From contig JAILIO010000035.1 of NCBI GenBank assembly GCA_024695225.1, forward strand, positions 1 to 15,740: a stretch of DNA of 15,740 bases, given 5' to 3'. Origin of the DNA: Lachnospiraceae bacterium (GTDB taxonomy: Bacteria > Bacillota > Clostridia > Lachnospirales > Lachnospiraceae). The notes under the pieces are model-generated. The model saw only the letters and a list, made by a program, of their open reading frames with translations, had not been told where the DNA came from and searched no databases. The translations under genes and the position numbers were made by a program. Shown here piece after piece: positions 7,639-13,387 of this stretch. The stretch's first letter is position 1. The number at the start of each line of letters is the position of its first letter.

Positions 7639-8520
7639 TCACGATCTGTTATCCTGTAAAACATGGTCCCTCACATACCCGATTATGTGAGGGGCCATAT
7701 TTATTCCCGTGCATCTTAAAAGCCCCGTAAAATGGGCGTTTGAATTCACTTCACACACCAGGGGAGAGATCCCTTCCCCCACAAGGATGTCCACACCGCA
7801 GAAATCACAGCCAACAGCCCTGCAGGCCATCACTGCAAGTTCTTCTTCCTCCGGGCTTATTTCATATGCTGTGCCCTGCCCGCCCTGAAAGATATTGGAC
7901 CTGAAATCGTTTTTATTTTCCCGGAGCATGGATGCCACCACCCTGTCTCCCACCACGTAGCATCTGAGGTCATGTCCTGCGCTCTCCTCTATGTACTCCT
8001 GGGCCACAAAGGTCCTGAAGCCCATCTTCTCAACCCTTTCTGCCGCTTCTTCCCTGTTTTTCACAAGACTTACATTCAGTCCGAAGGATCCGAACTCCTC
8101 TTTTATCACATAGGGATATCCCAGGCTTTCACCGTATTCCGACAGGAAAGACAGGTCATTATATCCGAAATATTCAAAGGTCTTGGGGGATATGTATGTC
8201 CTGGGGGCAGGCACATTCTCCCGGCTCAGGGCAATTGCGCACAAAGCCTTGCTGTCACAGGTTTCTATGGCAGATGCAGAGTTAAAGAGTCTGAGCCCTG
8301 CCTGCTCCAGCCTGCGGGCCAGGAGCACATCCTTGTCCCAGAAAATGACAAAGTCCGGAAGCTCCATCTCCCCCTCTTCACCCACCGGGCATGTGAGATC
8401 CACAGTCCTCCTGGTTATAAGTTCTACACCCTTCTCTTCGGCAGCATCTTTCAAAAGCCCAAACAACGCCTGTGAATCATCAGTCTGCGCAAAACTGTTT
8501 ATAACAAGCCAACCCCTCAT
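7639..8520 (-). CDS. RimK-like ATP-grasp ligase
   Basis: This 293-residue protein has the ATP-grasp fold order. It has an N-terminal pre-ATP-grasp domain (about 1-85), ATP-binding lysines in CDSKALC (K91) and YPYVIKEEFGSFG (K140), and the adenine-contacting hinge AQEYIEE (about 173-179). It ends with the metal- and substrate-binding segments GHDLRCYVVGD (182-192), CGVDIL (241-246) and CEVNSNAHF (256-264; E257, N259). The pattern matches the RimK-type family of carboxylate-amine ligases, which add amino acids such as glutamate to a peptide or small molecule. The specific substrates cannot be told from this sequence. It is a lone minus-strand gene with no peptide-precursor gene next to it. A GGGAGAG sequence precedes its ATG. 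The gene converges on the GLUG-protein gene and is divergent from metY. Confidence 0.8.
   Translation of the reverse strand: MRGWLVINSFAQTDDSQALFGLLKDAAEEKGVELITRRTVDLTCPVGEEGEMELPDFVIFWDKDVLLARRLEQAGLRLFNSASAIETCDSKALCAIALSRENVPAPRTYISPKTFEYFGYNDLSFLSEYGESLGYPYVIKEEFGSFGLNVSLVKNREEAAERVEKMGFRTFVAQEYIEESAGHDLRCYVVGDRVVASMLRENKNDFRSNIFQGGQGTAYEISPEEEELAVMACRAVGCDFCGVDILVGEGISPLVCEVNSNAHFTGLLRCTGINMAPHIIGYVRDHVLQDNRS
7664..7697. terminator. Bidirectional intrinsic terminator
   Basis: TGGTCCCTCACATA (7664-7677) pairs with TATGTGAGGGGCCA (7684-7697) over 14 bp with one G-T wobble and a 6-nt loop. On the plus strand it is followed by TATTTATT, serving the GLUG-protein gene. On the minus strand it is followed by TGTTTT, serving the ATP-grasp gene. 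The hairpin lies inside the last codons of the ATP-grasp gene, before its stop at 7639. Confidence 0.7.
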
Positions 8521-8609
8521 ACAAAACTCTCCCTCATCCGTTTATTTGTCCGTTTATTTGTCTTTTGCTTTTACGTAAATCAAGACCATTTGCGGGAATC
8601 TTCTCATGT
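8521..8609 (-). other. Leader of the ATP-grasp gene
   Basis: Read on the minus strand this is the 5' leader of the ATP-grasp gene. It contains two tandem 12-bp copies of GTTTATTTGTC(C/T) (plus-strand orientation, about 8539-8562) and a perfect 10-bp palindrome TTTACGTAAA at 8570-8579. The palindrome could be an operator or part of the promoter. No convincing -35/-10 pair was found. Confidence 0.35.
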
Positions 8610-8752
8610 CATGTTCTTATTTCCCTTTATGACTTTTGCTCTCGACATGTTCTCATTTCCCATTTATGATCTTTTCTCGTGTCATGTTCTCATTTTCGCT
8701 AAGGCCTTTGCTCAAGACATGTTCTCATTTTCGCTCAGGCCTTTGTCTCCTG
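8610..8752. repeat. Four imperfect ~36-bp intergenic tandem repeats
   Basis: Units begin with CATGTTCT at 8610, 8646, 8683 and 8718, giving periods of 36, 37 and 35 bp. The last two units are closest and share CATGTTCTCATTTTCGCT followed by AGGCCTTTG. The plus strand is strongly pyrimidine-rich and the minus strand purine-rich, with repeated GAGAACATG. Short open frames cross the array, but they have no ribosome site and the period varies, so it is judged noncoding. Together with 8753-8946 it fills a gap of more than 400 bp between divergent genes. Confidence 0.8.
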
Positions 8753-8946
8753 CACGGTCTCACTTCCGTGCCATGTCCCTGCAGGCCACCTGATTTTACC
8801 ATCCCCTTCACGCAGAAAAAAGAGGGATTGCGATCACAGATTGTTTTATTCTTTTTCTCGCAAAAATAAAGAAGATGCGTTATTATTTATCCTGTCTGTT
8901 ATATTACAGATTTCAGAAAACGGTAGCACCGCAAAAAGGAGGAAAT
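8753..8946 (+). promoter_or_regulatory. Upstream region of metY
   Basis: No gene is seen here. Features are a 6-bp inverted repeat TTGCGA (8828-8833)/TCGCAA (8858-8863), AT-rich stretches with TATATT at 8900-8905 as a possible -10, a short hairpin CGGT-AGC-ACCG at 8921-8931, and the strong ribosome site AAAGGAGG at 8936-8943. No riboswitch of the S-box type was recognised. Confidence 0.4.
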
Positions 8947-10218
8947 ATGAAGACAGGCACTAAATGCATAGAAGGGGGCTACATGCCCGGAAACGGCGAG
9001 CCCAGACAGGTTCCCATCATACAGAGCACCACATTCAAATACGACACCAGCGCTGACATGGGGAAGCTCTTCGATCTGGAAGCGGAAGGTTATTTCTACA
9101 CCAGACTCCAGAACCCCACAAACGATTTTGTAGCGAAGAAAATAACAGCCCTTGAAGGGGGCACCGCGGGTATGCTCACCTCCTCCGGCCAGGCAGCATC
9201 ATTTTTCTCCGTTTTCAATCTGGCCTCCAACGGTGACCATGTGGTGGCCTCCGCATCCATATACGGCGGCACCTTCAATCTCTTCAACGTGACCATGAAG
9301 CGTATGGGCATCGATTTCACCTTCGTGGAACCCGACTGCACGGACGAGGAGCTGGAGGCCGCTTTCCGCCCCAACACAAAAGCTGTGTTCGGAGAGACCA
9401 TTGCAAACCCTTCGCTTGTGGTGCTGGATATAGAGCGTTTTGCCAAGGCTGCCCATGACCACGGGGTGCCCCTGATCATCGACAACACTTTTGCAACCCC
9501 CATCAACTGCCGTCCCATCGAGTGGGGCGCAGATATAGTCATCCACTCCACCACCAAATACATGGACGGTCACGATGCCACAGTGGGCGGCGCCATAGTG
9601 GATTCGGGGAAGTTTGACTGGAACGCCCACAGCGACAAGTTCCCCTCCCTGACCACCCCGGATGAGTCCTACCACGGGATCACCTACACCGAGCGCTTCG
9701 GTCTGGAGGGCGCCTTCATAACAAAGGCAACCGCCCAGCTCATGAGGGATCTGGGTTCCATCCCCTCCCCCATGAACTGCTACATACTGAACCTGGGCCT
9801 GGAATCTCTGGACGTCAGGATGAAACGCCACACGGAAAACGGACAGAAGGTCGCGGAATTCCTGGCAGGAAATAAGAACGTCTCATGGATCCATTACCCC
9901 GGACTGGAAGGTGACAGATATCACGCCCTGGCCCAGAAATACATGCCAAACGGGACCTGTGGCGTAGTCAGTTTCGGCGTGAAGGGCGGAAGGGCTGCCG
10001 CCGAAGAATTCATGAAGAAACTCAGGCTTGCCATCATTGCCACCCATGTGGCCGACGCCCGCACCTGCGTACTCCACCCCGCATCATCCACCCACAGACA
10101 GTTGTCGGATGCGGAACTGGAAGCCTGCGGCGTGCTTCCCGACATGGTGAGATTCTCCTGCGGTCTCGAAGACTCAGAGGACATCATAGGAGATCTTCGC
10201 CAGGCTCTGGGGGAATGA
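8947..10218 (+). CDS. metY: O-acetylhomoserine sulfhydrylase (PLP-dependent)
   Basis: This 423-residue protein is a full-length member of the Cys/Met-metabolism PLP-dependent family. Visible hallmarks are the N-terminal PIIQSTTFKYD, the phosphate-contacting YTRLQNPT and SSGQAA segments, ETIANPS, IIDNTFATP with the PLP-ring aspartate, and STTKYMDGH with the Schiff-base lysine at K204. The C-terminus has HPASSTHRQL and VRFSCGLED. The DNTFATP and H(D/S)ATVGGAIVDSG regions favour MetY, which makes homocysteine from O-acetylhomoserine and sulfide, over cystathionine enzymes. The start at 8947 is chosen for the AAAGGAGG ribosome site ending 3-4 nt upstream. An in-frame ATG at 8875 would add 24 residues unlike the family and has no ribosome site. 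The stop overlaps the next start by 4 nt. Confidence 0.9.
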   Translation: MKTGTKCIEGGYMPGNGEPRQVPIIQSTTFKYDTSADMGKLFDLEAEGYFYTRLQNPTNDFVAKKITALEGGTAGMLTSSGQAASFFSVFNLASNGDHVVASASIYGGTFNLFNVTMKRMGIDFTFVEPDCTDEELEAAFRPNTKAVFGETIANPSLVVLDIERFAKAAHDHGVPLIIDNTFATPINCRPIEWGADIVIHSTTKYMDGHDATVGGAIVDSGKFDWNAHSDKFPSLTTPDESYHGITYTERFGLEGAFITKATAQLMRDLGSIPSPMNCYILNLGLESLDVRMKRHTENGQKVAEFLAGNKNVSWIHYPGLEGDRYHALAQKYMPNGTCGVVSFGVKGGRAAAEEFMKKLRLAIIATHVADARTCVLHPASSTHRQLSDAELEACGVLPDMVRFSCGLEDSEDIIGDLRQALGE

Positions 10219-10472
10219 GTCATTTCGTTTATATATTGAGATGCAGGGACGGCTCTCTCTACACGGGTTATACCACCGACGTGGAAAGAAGGGTTTCAGA
10301 ACACAACTCTTCAGATCTCGGCGCCAAATTCACCCGTTCGAGACGCCCCTGCTCTCTTGTTTATACGGAGGAATTTCAGACCCGCTCCGAAGCCATGAGC
10401 CGCGAATATCATATAAAACACAAACTCTCAAAACAGGAAAAAGAAGCCCTGATCTCTGCATATTCTTCGTGA
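10215..10472 (+). CDS. GIY-YIG nuclease superfamily small protein (UPF0213/YhbQ-like)
   Basis: This 85-residue protein is a single GIY-YIG domain. It has the VYILRC strand (Y6), the DGSLYTGYTTDVERRVSEHN segment with Y16, G18 and R25/R26, and the downstream helix RSEAMSREYHIKHKLSKQEK, with E59 as the probable metal-binding glutamate. Length and order match the stand-alone UvrC-N-terminal-like family, whose physiological role is poorly defined. It overlaps metY by ATGA, so translation is coupled, but no functional link to methionine synthesis is known. Confidence 0.88.
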   Translation: MSHFVYILRCRDGSLYTGYTTDVERRVSEHNSSDLGAKFTRSRRPCSLVYTEEFQTRSEAMSREYHIKHKLSKQEKEALISAYSS

Positions 10473-10577
10473 ATATGCCCAATTTTAAGCCGTGATTTTT
10501 GGGCATATCATACAAAAAAATCTTTGTGAATAATTGACATATACACTTTTACATCCCGGATTTATCATTTTCTGCAA
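10473..10577 (+). other. Intergenic hairpins and a TTGACA element
   Basis: ATATGCCCAA (10473-10482) pairs with TTGGGCATAT (10499-10508) directly after the GIY-YIG stop. It is a 10-bp stem with a 16-nt loop but has no T tract on either strand. A small ACAAA/TTTGT stem follows. TTGACA at 10534-10539 is a perfect -35 hexamer, but no good -10 lies 16-18 bp downstream. The fibre-operon promoter probably lies here. Confidence 0.4.
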
Positions 10578-10748
10578 GTGACCGGCAGTCCGGCAAGGCG
10601 GATCGCCACACTCATTCATCCTGACGAAAATCTGAATCAGTTTCTGTTAAGCCGAGGCCCTTATGCTGATCTGTCAGACCGGGCCGGGCTGAGATCCCAT
10701 GTATCCTTATGCGTAAACCGTTTCAAAAGACCGAAAGGGGGTTACTTC
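10578..10748 (+). promoter_or_regulatory. GC-rich structured leader of the fibre-protein gene
   Basis: Adjacent short stems can be drawn: CCGG-CAGT-CCGG, GGCG-GAT-CGCC, and a two-part stem AGCC..GGCCC/GGGCC.GGCT enclosing CTGA-TCTG-TCAG (about 10650-10691). The ribosome site AAAGGGGG lies at 10733-10740. The stretch is open in the frame of the downstream gene, but there is no ribosome site for the ATG at 10578, so it is read as leader RNA. It was not matched to a known riboswitch class. Confidence 0.45.
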
Positions 10749-12737
10749 ATGGACGAAACCTATGAGAACGAAAATGAGATCTTAAATGAGGAGGATGAAG
10801 AAGAAAAGAAAAAGAAGGGAAAACGCATGGCCATGATCCTCATTGCCATAGTGTTGTTAGCCGCCTGCGTGGAGGCTTTTATGTACATGTCAAAGGATGC
10901 GAGAAAGGACAAAGCTGCGGAGGCATCCATAACCGGCACCCTCACCAGGGATGTGGAAAAGATAGTGGCCCAGTATATGGAGGACACCTACGGGGACGGT
11001 TTCATGTCCACGGATGATATGGCTGCCCTTTCCACATTGGTGGCAGAGAAACTGGTCTCAGAAGGAGGCACCGGCACGATCTCCCTGATATCCACCGAGA
11101 CCATTGAAGAAATGGTCAGAAGCGCTATCGAGGAATATGAGGAAGGTCTTGACGGACAGGATGGCCGGGACGGCTCCCGGGGAGAAGACGGAGAAAACGG
11201 GGCTGACGGTGCAGAGGGTGCAGAGGGGCAGGCCGGACACTTGACGGAGGCCGACAGGGAAAACATCATAAATGCGGTTTCTGCCATAGTGGCGGCAGAC
11301 ATGGCAAAAAAACTGTCTGATAACGACTATATAACCAAAGACCAGCTCACCGAATACACCCAGTATGTATACACAAAGACCGCAGAGCTTGAAAAGACCA
11401 TCGCCTCAAACTATTCGGCGTATCAGGGAACTGTAAACACACTGAACGATCTTTCGTCCAAAATGTCATCCCTGACGGACGCCATGTCAAAAAGAGCCGA
11501 CGAACTGGCGGATCTGAAGGCTGAAGTCAAGGGGATCACCGGGAACAATTCATCTGTGCAGGCCGCATTGAACAATGAGATCGCAAACCGCACTGCAGCA
11601 GACAATACGGAAATGAACGCCAGGAAGGCCGCAGACTCTGCAGAAGCGGACGCCAGGGCCGAGGCGGATACCCTGGAAGCAAAGGCGAGAAAGGCCGCAG
11701 ATGACAGCGAAGCGGAGGCGAGAAAGGCCGCGGATGATTCCATACTGAAAGAACTCTCGGAAAAACTGAACTCTGCCACAGCCATGGCAAATGCCGCCGT
11801 AAATGAAATGATGGCAAAGACCGGAGATATCACAAAGGATATAGAAAGCCTTAAAGAGAACATATCAGCCACCGACGATATCCTCACGGCGGTCCAAACC
11901 TCCCTCTCTTCGGAATCCGAGGCCCGCATAAAAGCAGACAAAGCCCTGTCAGCGCTTATAGGGAACAACGCAGAGGAGCTTTCCGATTCCATCGACAATA
12001 TGAGGCGGAATTTTGATTCCAATCTGGACGATGTGCATACACTTATCGACGGCCTGTCCACCAAGGAAGCCCTGGCCAATGCAGAGATCATAAAGCAGCT
12101 CAGGGCCACGGAAGAGGAAGCCGACGAAAAACTGGAGAATGCGAGAAAAGAGATAGAGGAAGCCATAAACTCAGGAGACACTTCTGCTGCGGCCTCTGCC
12201 CTCAGCCGTTACATCGAACTCTCCTCCACCCTGTCAGACACAGTGGCCACCCTTTGTACGAAGATCACCACTGAAAATGAAGAGACCAGGACAGCCCTGG
12301 AAGAAAAAATATCAGTGCTTTCTTCAGAATACAATTCCGATCTGGAAAGCGTTTACGGTCTGTACAGGGATCTGTCAAAAAGTGTGACAGAGAGGATGGA
12401 AGCGGAAGCTGCTCTCCGGGAACAGGCAGATGAAGAGCTTAAAGTGATGATAGCCTCCGCAGGGGATATCAGCGGAGAACTGGAAGCAAGGCTCAATGAA
12501 GCCCTTGAGAGCAAAGAAGTTGAGATACGTGAAAACGCAGAGAACATAAATCTCAACAGAGAAAATATAGCCACCATCCAAAACACCATAGAAGAAAACA
12601 ACAAGACCACCAACAATTACATCACGGAAATACGAAATGAAATGGCTGATGGCACCCATCTGTATACGGTAACCGAAAGCGAGTACTCTCAGTCGTCTCC
12701 GGAGGACAGCGCCGTATATCTGGTGCGTCCCGACTGA
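10749..12737 (+). CDS. Type II membrane-anchored collagen-like/coiled-coil fibre protein
   Basis: This is a 662-residue protein. An acidic N-terminus and KKKKGKR precede one membrane helix (27-47), which predicts N-in, C-out topology. Outside, residues 133-163 form ten Gly-X-Y triplets (GLDGQDGRDGSRGEDGENG and on), a collagen-like trimerising segment. A long helical stalk follows. At 279-333 it contains five consecutive 11-residue repeats (ANRTAADNTEM, NARKAADSAEA, DARAEADTLEA, KARKAADDSEA, EARKAADDSIL), typical of hendecad coiled coils. Related motifs recur later (EARIKADKALS, AEAALREQADEEL). The C-terminus HLYTVTESEY...AVYLVRPD resembles short ends of phage tail-fibre and baseplate proteins. 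It is probably a trimeric surface stalk of unknown role. The start at 10749 has AAAGGGGG 8 nt upstream. The next gene follows after 25 nt. Confidence 0.72.
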   Translation: MDETYENENEILNEEDEEEKKKKGKRMAMILIAIVLLAACVEAFMYMSKDARKDKAAEASITGTLTRDVEKIVAQYMEDTYGDGFMSTDDMAALSTLVAEKLVSEGGTGTISLISTETIEEMVRSAIEEYEEGLDGQDGRDGSRGEDGENGADGAEGAEGQAGHLTEADRENIINAVSAIVAADMAKKLSDNDYITKDQLTEYTQYVYTKTAELEKTIASNYSAYQGTVNTLNDLSSKMSSLTDAMSKRADELADLKAEVKGITGNNSSVQAALNNEIANRTAADNTEMNARKAADSAEADARAEADTLEAKARKAADDSEAEARKAADDSILKELSEKLNSATAMANAAVNEMMAKTGDITKDIESLKENISATDDILTAVQTSLSSESEARIKADKALSALIGNNAEELSDSIDNMRRNFDSNLDDVHTLIDGLSTKEALANAEIIKQLRATEEEADEKLENARKEIEEAINSGDTSAAASALSRYIELSSTLSDTVATLCTKITTENEETRTALEEKISVLSSEYNSDLESVYGLYRDLSKSVTERMEAEAALREQADEELKVMIASAGDISGELEARLNEALESKEVEIRENAENINLNRENIATIQNTIEENNKTTNNYITEIRNEMADGTHLYTVTESEYSQSSPEDSAVYLVRPD

Positions 12738-12762
12738 CATACCATCTTCGAAAGGAGTATCT

Positions 12763-13167
12763 ATGCATTTAAACAGTAAAGGAATACTGAAAGTGACCGG
12801 CACTGCTCTGGTCCTCACAATGCTGCTGGCTTTGGGAAGGGCGGTATCCATACCCGCCAGGAGCGCTTATTCATCGCCATACTATTCCATCAGTGTAAAT
12901 ACCCTGAGTTTTAACTCAGTCCTGAGTTCAAACAGGCTGAGAAAGACGCTGTCGTCAAATACTGCAGAGGACCCGGAGGATGCTTCCGAAAGCTGGACCT
13001 CCAGAACCTACAAGGAAACTGAGATCTTTCTCCCTGCAGGCGCCGGGGACGGAGAAGGCATAAACAGCAGCGGGCGGATCACTGGCGGCTCAGGGGTTTC
13101 TTTTTCATCCGACTCTCTCTTACGGATGCAGGAGGTGCTGGATGCTTCCGGCAAATTGATGGAATAA
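12763..13167 (+). CDS. Small secreted protein with SGRI module
   Basis: This 134-residue protein is not a recognised family. It has an N-terminal signal peptide or anchor (basic start, then VTGTALVLTMLLALGRAVSI), a Ser/Asn-rich middle (YYSISVNTLSFNSVLSSNRL) and an acidic linker. The C-terminal segment from SGRITGGSGVSFSSDS to the end aligns without gaps to the region just after the signal peptide of the next gene's product. AGGAG lies 5 nt ahead of the ATG, and the gene starts 25 nt after the fibre-protein stop, so the two are probably one operon. It may be a minor subunit of the same assembly or a shortened relative of the large protein. Confidence 0.7.
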   Translation: MHLNSKGILKVTGTALVLTMLLALGRAVSIPARSAYSSPYYSISVNTLSFNSVLSSNRLRKTLSSNTAEDPEDASESWTSRTYKETEIFLPAGAGDGEGINSSGRITGGSGVSFSSDSLLRMQEVLDASGKLME

Positions 13168-13189
13168 CAGGCTGCCTTTTTCAGGCGAT

Positions 13190-13349
13190 CAATACATAAA
13201 GCTGTCCGATCTTCCGGGGTTTAACGTATCTGACCGCCAGTTCTTAAGAGGAACGATAAATATAACCGCCCGATCTTCAGAGGAACGATAAATATAACCG
13301 TCCGTTCTTCGGAGGATCGATAAATATAACCGTCCGTTCTTCGGAGGAT
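13190..13349. repeat. Five 32-bp tandem repeats upstream of the large secreted-protein gene
   Basis: The units start at 13190, 13222, 13254, 13286 and 13318, a strict 32-bp period. The third to fifth are nearly identical (CGATAAATATAACCG, then TTC and GGAGGA-like ends), while the first two match at about 70%. Each later unit can form TCCG-TTCTT-CGGA and carries a GGAGGA sequence. The period is not a multiple of three and no frame runs through, so it is noncoding. Confidence 0.85.
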
Positions 13350-13387
13350 CACTAAAACCAGCCACTTAACAATCAGGAGGTGTTGAT

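Noticed and set aside
8590..8869. Small proteins from open frames crossing the 36-bp repeats
   Set aside because: They have no ribosome binding site, repeat-derived composition and a varying repeat length, so they are not supported as coding.
8921..8932. GGTAGCACCGC resembles the T-box antiterminator core ahead of metY
   Set aside because: No stem I, specifier loop or terminator precedes it; the upstream region is short and AT-rich. The match is explained by a small CGGT-AGC-ACCG hairpin.
10473..10508. Intrinsic terminator after the GIY-YIG gene
   Set aside because: The 10-bp stem has a 16-nt loop and no T tract on either strand, so it is recorded only as a hairpin.
10578..10748. N-terminal extension of the fibre protein
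   Set aside because: There is no ribosome site at 10578, and the encoded residues look unlike a protein start, while the ATG at 10749 has one and gives a typical acidic, Lys-rich, membrane-helix N-terminus.
13190..13349. CRISPR array
   Set aside because: The 32-bp units are contiguous with no unique spacers, and there are no cas genes. The same applies to the repeats at 8610-8752.
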